The notes below the pieces were generated by a model, which was given only the letters and a program-made list of their open reading frames with translations, was not told the DNA's origin and did no database searches. A stretch of 8,798 bases of DNA from Candidatus Dormiibacterota bacterium (GTDB lineage Bacteria > Chloroflexota > Dormibacteria > Aeolococcales > Aeolococcaceae): NCBI GenBank assembly GCA_027451645.1, contig DAIDIX010000061.1, forward strand, positions 1 to 8,798, written 5' to 3'. A program made the translations under genes and the position numbers. Shown here piece by piece: positions 1 to 6,714 of this stretch. Position 1 is the first letter of the stretch. Every line of letters begins with the position of its first letter.

Positions 1-11
1 TGAAATCAAGA

Positions 12-386
12 ATGTCAAGAATTAGTGAAGTGCAACGTGCAGAGATTCGCCGTCTTGCTGTGAGCCTCCTTCCAAGAACGAGAAGTGGCGCACAGCAGTG
101 GGAACTTGGCACCATGGGGGAACTTTCCTCGCTCAGAACCCGCATGGCAGATGGAAGGTACGTCAATATTGCCCGTGCAGTCATTGGTACCCATGTTGAA
201 ATCCAGAAGGGACTGAGTCATGTGAGTGTCTGGTATCCGAAGGACCGGGAACTCCAATCCCTCCGCCGTGCTGCAGCCCGGCAGGTACGTGCAAAGCGAA
301 AGGCAGCTCGCGCTGCACAGCCACAGGACCAGCAGCAGGATTCGTACTCCCCTGAGAAAACCGCCCGGGACATCCTTGGGTGCTGA
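12..386 (+). CDS. Hypothetical basic protein, possibly 5' truncated
   Basis: I do not recognise this 124-residue protein. It starts with a charged helix-like segment (residues 5-20). A mixed middle part follows (about 28-77, with GRYVNIARAVIGTHVEI and HVSVWYP looking beta-prone), then a strongly basic, Ala/Arg/Lys-rich stretch at 84-102 and a Gln-rich tail. There is no signal peptide or membrane segment, so it should be cytoplasmic; the basic stretch could contact nucleic acid, but that is a guess. The ATG at 12 lies only 11 bases from the window edge, has no good ribosome binding site, and the frame stays open to the edge, so the true start may lie further left. Codon use (GCA, CGT, CTT) matches the other genes, which supports it over the antisense frames here. 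It ends 16 bases before the next gene and is probably cotranscribed with it. Confidence 0.6.
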   Translation: MSRISEVQRAEIRRLAVSLLPRTRSGAQQWELGTMGELSSLRTRMADGRYVNIARAVIGTHVEIQKGLSHVSVWYPKDRELQSLRRAAARQVRAKRKAARAAQPQDQQQDSYSPEKTARDILGC

Positions 387-402
387 AGCAGGGAAGGCGC
401 GG

Positions 403-1047
403 ATGAGCATGGACTCCCTCCACAAGGAGCTTCTCACCTTTCACCGTGCAACTGAGGCTGAGGTGTCGAGGCAGTGGAAAACTGCTGCTGAGTTCCTCAT
501 TGACGGGATAGCACAGGAATCCCAACGCTTTTTCTCCCGCCAGCAGGAAATCCTCGAACTTGACGATGCTGCAGTATGTGCTCTTTTCAATCCGCTGTTC
601 GAAAGGATTCAATGCGACATCACCGGAGGAGAGCGTGTCATCGGCGACTACTGGCAGCGAAGAATGGACTGTACAGAACACGAGCTTGCCACATGGCACC
701 GGTACCGAGAGCTCAATGCGGGGGCCAACCAGATCCTTCATCATTACCGCCGACTGCTCCGATGCCATTCCAGAGCTGGCACACGCCTTCCGCAAGAGGC
801 TGCACTCGCTGCAGTTGGCACGGTCCTCGATCTCGGACCAGTTGACACAGCTACCCTTTCTGCAGCTGCAGAGGTCCTTCAGGATCTTGCACGTTACCAT
901 CCACTCCCTCCCCACATGGCCCGGAAACTCAGCATGCAGATCTCGGCACTTAGCGCAGCACCCCCCAGTGGTGTGCACCAATCCCGCGTGAAGGATGCCC
1001 TGGGGCACAATGGTCCGCCTCATTCACTGGATCTGGGTTCGGCGTAG
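403..1047 (+). CDS. Hypothetical soluble alpha-helical protein ending in a GHNGPP motif
   Basis: This 214-residue protein is not recognised. It appears almost entirely helical, with a charged N-terminal part (about 5-75), a Trp/His/Arg-rich middle (84-122) and an Ala-rich helical segment (131-186). The Pro/Gly-rich tail contains GHNGPP at 201-206. No signal peptide or membrane segment is visible. The same frame is open upstream to 226, but the ATG at 403 is preferred: a purine-rich GGGAAGG (391-397) lies 5 bases upstream, and this start avoids overlap with the preceding gene. Codon use fits the rest of the window, which favours this frame over the long antisense frame on the other strand. Very similar GHNxxPP motifs recur, as far as I recall, in small phage-related and alphaproteobacterial hypothetical proteins; this is not enough to assign a function. 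Its stop is only 9 bases from the stop of the convergent lipoprotein gene. Confidence 0.7.
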   Translation: MSMDSLHKELLTFHRATEAEVSRQWKTAAEFLIDGIAQESQRFFSRQQEILELDDAAVCALFNPLFERIQCDITGGERVIGDYWQRRMDCTEHELATWHRYRELNAGANQILHHYRRLLRCHSRAGTRLPQEAALAAVGTVLDLGPVDTATLSAAAEVLQDLARYHPLPPHMARKLSMQISALSAAPPSGVHQSRVKDALGHNGPPHSLDLGSA

Positions 1048-1061
1048 CGACGTTTGCTACG
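1043..1061. other. Short stem-loop spanning the two convergent stop codons
   Basis: CGTAGC (1043-1048) and GCTACG (1056-1061) form a perfect 6-bp stem with a 7-base loop. The stem contains the TAG stop of the + strand gene and the TAG of the minus-strand lipoprotein gene. There is no T-run on either side, so it is not a convincing intrinsic terminator, although its place between convergent genes is where a bidirectional one would be expected. It may be chance. Confidence 0.2.
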
Positions 1062-1824
1062 GCAGCCTGCACATCGTTCGGGCAACTGGGTCTGAATGGC
1101 AGTCAACTGCAAACTCGGATACATAGATGGGCCCGAGCACCCGATCTGCATGAAGGGCGCCTTCGACAAGATACGATGCACTCTGCTGCATGTCCTGGAG
1201 TACGACAGTCTTTCCCTGTGCAGTCGTTCCCGTCACTATGCAGTTTCCTGCAAAGTCCATTTCCACTGGGACATCGGAAGCCTCGACAAGCACTCCCTGG
1301 GAGATGCCTTCATGCTGGAGTGCATTCGAAGGAGCAAAAACGACCATCCTGTAGGGGTATGCGCCGCAACGAGGAATGTGGACTGCTGTGCCTTCTGCAA
1401 GTGCCATGCCAAGCTCTCCAAGGACAAACTGTTCGCCAAAGAGATGTGCATTCATGGCAGGCTGGATATTCGCATCCGCCCACACATTGAGTGCATCGGC
1501 ATGGAGCACTGCTTGCGAGACGATCTGCACTTCCCCATCAGTGAGAACGCCACCAGTCGCATTCACCACAGGCACTGCAGGAAGATTGCCAAACGTGTCT
1601 GCACCAGGTATGAGCGTAACTCCATAGGAGCGCCACAGTGCCCTGAGAGCTGCTGAAGCACTGCCTATGGGAATGCTGTGTGGCGGATATGGACTTCCCG
1701 TGAACAGTGGAGAAGGTGTGGGTGGAGCAGGTGACGCATGAAGAGTGTGTCGGGGGGATGCACTTCCAGCACAGCCACTGAGCAACAGCATGAGTAGCGC
1801 AAGGAAGGGAATGAGCCGGTTCAC
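1057..1824 (-). CDS. Putative lipoprotein, translationally coupled to the upstream membrane protein
   Basis: A 255-residue envelope lipoprotein of unknown function. Residues 1-17 form a lipoprotein signal peptide (Arg3, then a Leu-rich core), followed by the lipobox LSGC at 15-18, so Cys18 should be lipidated after signal peptidase II cleavage. A Pro/Ser-rich linker (about 31-52) leads to a globular domain (about 54-255) with four cysteines (153, 195, 242, 252) that could form disulfides outside the cytoplasm. I recognise no catalytic motif. The start is a GTG whose first bases overlap the TGA stop of the 768-residue membrane protein gene (GTGA overlap). A GAGGTGG Shine-Dalgarno sequence lies inside the end of that gene, a clear sign of translational coupling. 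The two proteins are therefore expected to be made together and probably interact at the membrane. No homologue can be named from sequence alone. Confidence 0.88.
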   Translation of the reverse strand: MNRLIPFLALLMLLLSGCAGSASPRHTLHASPAPPTPSPLFTGSPYPPHSIPIGSASAALRALWRSYGVTLIPGADTFGNLPAVPVVNATGGVLTDGEVQIVSQAVLHADALNVWADANIQPAMNAHLFGEQFVLGELGMALAEGTAVHIPRCGAYPYRMVVFAPSNALQHEGISQGVLVEASDVPVEMDFAGNCIVTGTTAQGKTVVLQDMQQSASYLVEGALHADRVLGPIYVSEFAVDCHSDPVARTMCRLP

Positions 1825-4127
1825 TGTGCCACCTCAGCGCGCTTCTCGCCTTCAGCACCGTTGCCCGCTGCACTGATTCGGGCGAGAAATGCCATAAGGA
1901 CAATGGGCAACCCGAAAAAGACGAGACCATCCTGGGGATAAGATTCCTTTTCGAACTGGGAAGACACTGCAGCTCCACTTGCCTGGTAATGGAGCGAGGA
2001 GAAGTACAGCACGAGTGCAGTCCCCATGAGAATGAACCCGAGAAACATGAGCACTCGGGAATGCCGAGGAAAAGAGCGTGAATGCACATTCGTGATCCGT
2101 TCACCGGAAAATGCGAGATCCAGGGCAAATGCAATAAGGAGGATCACAGCCTGTGCAATGGAAAAGTGGGAAACAGCAGAGCCGCCGGAGTACAGATTGT
2201 AGACAACCGATATGAGAAGAAGGGCAGCATCTAGCTCGAGAAGCGGACCGATCCAGTTCCTCATGAATGCCCACCTCCCCCATACTCCAGCAGCAACTGC
2301 AAGAAGTGTTGCACCACAGCACAGCCACACGATGTCCGAGAGCCGAAGCGAGAGCCACCCAAGCGTGGAGCCTCCTGTCTCAAGTTCAGCAAGATAGCCA
2401 CATCCTGCTGCAGCAAAGAGGAGAAGGGTGAGCACGACATACTGAGTCCCAGCATGCACGAGCTTCTTCCGTGACCGGGAACGCGAGAATCGTACATAGG
2501 CAATTCCCAAGATGGCAAGCAGTATGAGGGCAAGGAGGCCTGGCAACAGGACTGCCCCGGGACTCTCTGCAGAGGTACCCCCTCCAGCTGCGTGTACTGA
2601 AGCAGCATGAGGGTGCCAGCTGTCAGCCATTGCTGTAAAGCCAGGAGCATTGAATGTTCCGACTGCTGAATTCGAGACGCCAACGAGCACCCATATGTAT
2701 CCACCCTCCTGCCTGCTCCAGCAATACACATCACTGAGAGCTGTTCCCTGGACAAGTGCTGCCGTTCCCACCGTGTAGCGTGTCCAACCGTGCTCCTTTT
2801 CCACTCCACTGAGGTATGCGACCTCCCCAGACAGGATGCGGGATGGTCCAGCCAGTGCATCAAGCACTCCTGACACTGCAGCAGTCTCATCCTGGGCAAC
2901 AGCAGGAGGGAAAATGAAGAGGAAGGCAGCTGCAGGATCCGCAGACAGCTTGCCATCAAACTGCACAACAGTGAACGCAGCACCATTGACCCCTTCCCTT
3001 GCAGGAACTGTCGTCTCCCACAATGCTGGTTCAAGCATGGAAAAGGCAGGAGGGCCCGAATACGAATACTCCCCCATCGAGGCTGCAAGTCCTTGTGCAG
3101 CACTATCCGCCTTCGACTGCGCCTTTGATGCATGGACATATGCAGCTCCATAACTTGTTCCATAGAAGACGAGCACTGCAATGACAACAGCCTGATATGG
3201 AACCGATCCACCAGCTGGAAGGTGCAGTTTCCCCAAAAGGCGAAGTGCTCCAGCGAACAGCACTGCCACGAGCACTCCGAGCCCTAGGGAAGCAGCAAGG
3301 TCCACGGGGTGCTGAATGCCAGGAAGTATGAAGAAAAGAATTCCAGCAAGGGCTACGCCTCCAGCCACCATGGGAAGAAGGGAACTCTTCCGCTGCCGGG
3401 ACAGGAGACGCACTGCACGCTCTGCAAGTACGCTCCCCCACTCTGCAAAATCGACTCCGGTGAGATAGAGAAGGGGAACCATGAAGATTCCAACAATGGT
3501 GAGCTCAAGGGAAAAGCTTGTAGTGAACAGGAGATGTGCATTGGAAGACCGAGTTCCGAAATATGCGATGCAGTAGAGTCCAAGCGTGGAAAGCGCAACA
3601 CCTGCAAGTGTTGGAATGAGCAGTGCCTCATCATGCCGCTTCGACCGCTCTGCACCCCTCAGCTTCTGGATTCCATCCCATGCGAGCGATCCAAAGGTGA
3701 TTACCCAGACTGCAGCGAGGAGCAGGACAGCAGCTGCTGCAGTAGGTCCGGAAAGCGCTGACAGTGAGTTCGTCCAGACGAGTGCACTGAATGCTCCTGT
3801 TGCACATACCCGTGCGAGCCAATGTGCATGCAGTGCTCCACCAAGAACGCACGACCATGCAATACCCACAAGAATGACAGCAAATACTGTCACTGCTACT
3901 GGAGCAGTGACAAGGACATTTCCGACTTCATAGAGGGGGGATCGTGGAAGATGGAGGGGAGCTGCCTGGAGGGCAGTGACACCTGCAGCAGCAAGTGCAA
4001 GAACAATGGCAGCAACTGTCACCCATCGGACACTGCGTTCCATGCTCCCAAGAGAGATGAGCTTTGCGAGAAGCGACTCGTCCTCAGCAAGCTCTTCCTC
4101 TACGGCATCAATGCCCTCGAGGCTCAT
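1821..4127 (-). CDS. Large polytopic membrane protein with a central extracytoplasmic domain
   Basis: This 768-residue integral membrane protein is not recognised. It has a short acidic N-terminal segment (1-30, with EEELAEDE), then about nine hydrophobic segments (roughly 31-55, 69-95, 103-123, 128-150, 168-190, 203-223, 247-269, 277-298, 310-332). A soluble block of about 190 residues follows (333-523), then about seven more segments (roughly 524-546, 559-577, 594-618, 625-645, 653-674, 689-710, 733-752) and a short charged tail. The soluble block has alternating hydrophobic strands and a Ser/Gly/Ala-rich end before the next helix, as for a domain facing the outside. No transporter signature, Walker motif or catalytic motif was found. 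ATG 4127 is the first in-frame ATG after a TGA four codons upstream; only a weak GGG lies before it. A candidate promoter and operator lie just upstream. The gene overlaps the lipoprotein gene by 4 bases, suggesting one envelope complex. Confidence 0.85.
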   Translation of the reverse strand: MSLEGIDAVEEELAEDESLLAKLISLGSMERSVRWVTVAAIVLALAAAGVTALQAAPLHLPRSPLYEVGNVLVTAPVAVTVFAVILVGIAWSCVLGGALHAHWLARVCATGAFSALVWTNSLSALSGPTAAAAVLLLAAVWVITFGSLAWDGIQKLRGAERSKRHDEALLIPTLAGVALSTLGLYCIAYFGTRSSNAHLLFTTSFSLELTIVGIFMVPLLYLTGVDFAEWGSVLAERAVRLLSRQRKSSLLPMVAGGVALAGILFFILPGIQHPVDLAASLGLGVLVAVLFAGALRLLGKLHLPAGGSVPYQAVVIAVLVFYGTSYGAAYVHASKAQSKADSAAQGLAASMGEYSYSGPPAFSMLEPALWETTVPAREGVNGAAFTVVQFDGKLSADPAAAFLFIFPPAVAQDETAAVSGVLDALAGPSRILSGEVAYLSGVEKEHGWTRYTVGTAALVQGTALSDVYCWSRQEGGYIWVLVGVSNSAVGTFNAPGFTAMADSWHPHAASVHAAGGGTSAESPGAVLLPGLLALILLAILGIAYVRFSRSRSRKKLVHAGTQYVVLTLLLFAAAGCGYLAELETGGSTLGWLSLRLSDIVWLCCGATLLAVAAGVWGRWAFMRNWIGPLLELDAALLLISVVYNLYSGGSAVSHFSIAQAVILLIAFALDLAFSGERITNVHSRSFPRHSRVLMFLGFILMGTALVLYFSSLHYQASGAAVSSQFEKESYPQDGLVFFGLPIVLMAFLARISAAGNGAEGEKRAEVAQ

Positions 4128-4149
4128 GACCCATCATGCTTCATGCACG

Positions 4150-4176
4150 TGTTCTCCATGCGCTGCATGGTACACA
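4150..4176. promoter_or_regulatory. Candidate operator: 27-bp interrupted palindrome
   Basis: A perfect inner palindrome, CCATGC-N3-GCATGG (4156-4170), is flanked symmetrically by TGT-N3 and N3-ACA, giving TGT-N3-CCATGC-N3-GCATGG-N3-ACA. The dyad covers the proposed -10 hexamer of the promoter for the 768-residue membrane protein gene, which is where a dimeric repressor would bind. No regulator gene is in the window. That it is a binding site is inferred from symmetry and position only; as RNA it could instead form a small hairpin. Confidence 0.3.
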
Positions 4177-4196
4177 AGTTCTGGATTCTCTTTCAA
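4167..4196 (-). promoter_or_regulatory. Candidate sigma-70-type promoter for the membrane protein/lipoprotein pair
   Basis: On the minus strand, TTGAAA (4196-4191) matches five of six bases of the -35 consensus. TACCAT (4172-4167) matches four of six of the -10 consensus, with an 18-base spacer. Transcription would start near 4160, leaving about 33 bases before the ATG at 4127. Being placed in the 106-bp gap between two same-strand genes supports it, but such weak matches occur by chance. Confidence 0.3.
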
Positions 4197-4233
4197 TCGC
4201 AAAGGTGATCCCTGGTACTGCTGAACACTCACG

Positions 4234-4716
4234 CTACATGCCGCCATCGGGAAACAGGACTGCAAAGGCAGTTGTCGAAAGGAGAATCACCTGCTCATCC
4301 TTCTCTGCGTGGTCTCCTATTTGCACCTTCGCACTGCTCATGGGGATGAAATGCTTCCTGATCGTACCGAGGAAGTTCTCAAGGATGGCACCAGGTGGCA
4401 GCCATATGGAACCATGGATCGACCAGTTCGTTCCAGCTGCAACCACCCTATGCTGGTCCTTCTGGACATACATGCCGGACTGCCCCTCTCCTGCAAACTC
4501 TTCAGAGACCGGAACAACATAGAGAATCTCGGAGACATTCACGTACGTTTCCCGGACATGCGCAGTCGGTTGAGAGCCAACCGTGATCGTTCCATCAGCA
4601 ATGCGGAGAGTGCCTGTCACATCATTGAGGAAATCGGAAATCCTGCGAACTCCAATGCTTTCGAGATTGCCTTCCACTGTGAACGCATTGCCAACAATCC
4701 GCACTGAAGCCGCCAT
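4234..4716 (-). CDS. Small protein with two tandem copies of one beta-rich domain
   Basis: This 160-residue protein has no signal peptide or membrane segment and is probably cytoplasmic. It seems to consist of two related modules, about 5-71 and 93-157. Each begins with a strand and a Gly (VEGNLES at 14-20; IHGSIWLPPG at 100-109), then a short helix (RISDFLN at 25-31; ILENFLG at 111-117). A middle strand pair follows (TLRIADGTITV at 36-46; HFIPMSSAKVQI at 122-133), then a final hydrophobic strand ending in Pro (SEILYVVP at 62-69; TTAFAVLFP at 148-156). The second module resembles what I recall of small uncharacterised bacterial proteins with a GxxxLPxGxRLSDFLN...FIPL pattern (DUF6812-like, from memory). 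The ATG at 4716 has AGGGAG seven bases upstream. It lies 147 bp after the peptidase gene and 106 bp before the membrane protein gene, so it may be a separate transcript. Function unknown. Confidence 0.8.
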   Translation of the reverse strand: MAASVRIVGNAFTVEGNLESIGVRRISDFLNDVTGTLRIADGTITVGSQPTAHVRETYVNVSEILYVVPVSEEFAGEGQSGMYVQKDQHRVVAAGTNWSIHGSIWLPPGAILENFLGTIRKHFIPMSSAKVQIGDHAEKDEQVILLSTTAFAVLFPDGGM

Positions 4717-4738
4717 GGCACTTCTCCCTCGAACCCAT

Positions 4739-4752
4739 GACTCGGGTGAGTC
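4739..4752 (-). repeat. Small inverted repeat in the leader of the duplicated-domain gene
   Basis: GACTC and GAGTC are perfect 5-base arms around a 4-base loop, 22 bases upstream of the ATG at 4716. On the minus strand an alternative pairing of ACCC with a nearby GGGT overlaps it, so two exclusive folds are possible just before the ribosome binding site. The stems are short and may be chance. Apart from this I see nothing in the 147-bp gap 4717-4863: no T-run terminator and no convincing promoter. Confidence 0.2.
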
Positions 4753-4863
4753 GATACTGTTTCGTACTGCCTCGTGTAGCCATCGGGATGCACGCCCAAC
4801 GAATACGGATTCACATTAGCAGACCTTCACGCTTCTCTGTGGGAACGCCCAGGATGGCACCTG

Positions 4864-6699
4864 TTACAGCTGTGCAGTCCAGCTTTCAATAAGGGCGAAT
4901 GCAGGATCCACCCATGCAGGATCAGTGATGTCGATTCCCACCGTCTTGAGGAGTGCCTCTGGGCTCTTGGCCCCACCCGTCCGCAGAAGATCGAGGTACT
5001 TCGCAACAAACGGTTGGCCCTCCGACTTGTACTTTGCATACAGTGCGAGCGATGTGAGATGGGCAAACGAATAGGAATAGGTGTAGAAGCGAGTGCCAAT
5101 GAAATGCGGAATGTATGACCATCCCAGCCGATATCCATCTGGAAGCACCAGTGAATCTCCATACTCCTTTCTGTTCTCTTCAAACCATATGTCTGAGAGC
5201 CTGTCTGACCCAAGACTCTCACCACGTTCACGGGCTGCATAGGCACGCTCCTCATAGCGGGCCATCATTGTCTGCCGGAAGATGGTCGCACACGACCCCT
5301 CTATGCGCGAGGCAATGAGAGACTGCCTGGCTGCAGGATCGGTTTCGCGTGCGAGAAGGTAGTCGAAGAGGAGCATCTCATTGAACGTTGATGCGACTTC
5401 AGCCATTGCCATGCCTGTTTCATATTCGAATGGTGTCTGTGCTTTCTGTGCAAGGGAGAAATGGAGACCGTGTCCAAGCTCATGTGCAAGGGTCATTGCA
5501 TCATTGATGGTATCGGTGAAGTTCATGAGCACGACAGGCTTCTTGTCCTGAGCAACACCGGAGCAGAATGCTCCGCCTGCCTTTCCCTTTCTCGGCTCAG
5601 CATCAATCCTGTTTTCCGTGAAGAATGCCTCAAGAATGGATGCAGCACTCTTCGAGAATGCACTGACTGCGCTGAGGACACGTTTCCTTGCTTCATCGTA
5701 GGTGCATCTCGCAGGAGTTCCAATGGGCGCATACTGGTCTGCAAACTTCAGCTGCTTTACACCAAGGAGAGCTGCCTTCCTGCGGTAATATGCCTGGGCA
5801 ACTCCATAATGGTCTTCGACTGCCTTGAGCATGGTTGCGACGACTGCATCTGGGAGATCGTTCGCGACATTTGCCTGCTGCATGGGAAGAGGCGTACCTG
5901 AACCATCCACATATCCGCGAAGGCGGTCGATGGCAAGGCGGTCTCCAACAAGGGAGTCGTAGCACTTCGCAAGGACGCCCTTCCACGGACTGAGTGCTTC
6001 ATAGAGTGCAGTGACAGCGCGTTCCCGCAGTGCAGCATCATCAGATGTGCGATATGAAAGAAGCTCATCGATCGTATGTGGACGCACACCCTCGCCTGCA
6101 TCGAATTCGACAACGATTCCAGACAGTGTTTCGTGGAATAGCGACTCCCAGGCTGATTCCGCTGCCGGTGCACGTTCAGCAAGGGCACGCTCCTCTGGAG
6201 CCGAAAGTGTATGCGTGGCATCCTCAAGGAGCCTCTCGAGATAATGCCGGTATCTCACGAGTGCAGGATCCTTCGCCAGTCTTCGTGCCTGGTGTGCAGG
6301 GAGTGTTTTCCAGTCGAGTTCAAGGAATCGGACAGCGTTCGCAAAGCGCACACTTTCCTTCTTCACATATGCATCGAGATCCTGGTTTGTTGGAGATAGA
6401 CTGTCCTGTGCAAGTCGAAGTTCATTGTAGGAGGCAGCAGCACGGAAGGCATTATCGATTTCACCGAGCTCCCAAAGGGCACGTGCCCACCCGGCAGCAT
6501 CTGCTGTGGCAAGGGTCCCCTCCCACTTCTTGGCAAAGTGTTCAGCCTTCTGGACAGTTGCAGCAAGATGCTCACGTGCAGCTTCAATGGACGGTTCGAT
6601 GAACTGGAGATCCCAGACCACACCAGCTGCACGGGGGCCAGCCGACTCCGCATTGAGCGGTTCAGCCGGGGCATTCGCCCCCATATCGAGTCCATCCAT
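4864..6699 (-). CDS. pepF: M3-family zinc oligoendopeptidase (PepF type)
   Basis: A cytoplasmic metallopeptidase of 611 residues, close to the usual ~600 of the oligoendopeptidase F group in family M3, which cleaves short peptides. Counting from the ATG at 6699, the zinc motif HELGH is at 406-410 (His406, Glu407 catalytic, His410), followed by LHF. The third zinc ligand is Glu434 in MAEVASTFNE, at the spacing expected for M3. Downstream, YIPHF and FYTYSYSFAH (about 529-546) match the Tyr/His-rich segment that lines the active site in this family. The long N-terminal part is helical, as expected. No signal peptide is present. A GTG at 6714 would add five residues, but ATG 6699 is preferred because GTGAGG lies nine bases upstream, right after the stop of the phosphoesterase gene. 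The 15-base gap implies cotranscription. All catalytic residues are intact; substrates cannot be told. Confidence 0.95.
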   Translation of the reverse strand: MDGLDMGANAPAEPLNAESAGPRAAGVVWDLQFIEPSIEAAREHLAATVQKAEHFAKKWEGTLATADAAGWARALWELGEIDNAFRAAASYNELRLAQDSLSPTNQDLDAYVKKESVRFANAVRFLELDWKTLPAHQARRLAKDPALVRYRHYLERLLEDATHTLSAPEERALAERAPAAESAWESLFHETLSGIVVEFDAGEGVRPHTIDELLSYRTSDDAALRERAVTALYEALSPWKGVLAKCYDSLVGDRLAIDRLRGYVDGSGTPLPMQQANVANDLPDAVVATMLKAVEDHYGVAQAYYRRKAALLGVKQLKFADQYAPIGTPARCTYDEARKRVLSAVSAFSKSAASILEAFFTENRIDAEPRKGKAGGAFCSGVAQDKKPVVLMNFTDTINDAMTLAHELGHGLHFSLAQKAQTPFEYETGMAMAEVASTFNEMLLFDYLLARETDPAARQSLIASRIEGSCATIFRQTMMARYEERAYAARERGESLGSDRLSDIWFEENRKEYGDSLVLPDGYRLGWSYIPHFIGTRFYTYSYSFAHLTSLALYAKYKSEGQPFVAKYLDLLRTGGAKSPEALLKTVGIDITDPAWVDPAFALIESWTAQL

Positions 6700-6714
6700 A
6701 TGCTTCAGCCTCAC

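Noticed and set aside
181..1023. Open frame of 280 codons on the minus strand opposite the first two + strand genes
   Set aside because: It is very rich in Cys, Ser and His with no recognisable features, while the + frames show host-like codon use, a ribosome binding site at 391-397 and tidy non-overlapping spacing. The call is not absolute because neither side matches a family I know.
1096..1656. Open frame of 186 codons on the + strand opposite the lipoprotein gene
   Set aside because: The minus frame has a clear lipobox and coupled start; the + frame is Cys/His-rich as expected of an antisense shadow.
2261..3211. Long alternative minus-strand frame inside the membrane protein gene
   Set aside because: It is a frame-shifted shadow rich in Cys, Ser, Arg and Met; the main frame gives consistent membrane helices.
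4617..4814. GTG-started 65-codon minus frame beginning in the gap after the peptidase gene, with an AAGG eight to nine bases upstream
   Set aside because: It runs about 100 bases into the duplicated-domain gene in another frame, and that gene has a better ribosome binding site and a coherent two-module protein. A short upstream peptide is not excluded but is unsupported.
4717..4863. Terminator or promoter between the peptidase and the duplicated-domain gene
   Set aside because: Only weak hairpins such as TGGG-CGTT-CCCA and no T-run; an extended -10-like TGCTAATGT near 4815 has no -35 at suitable spacing.
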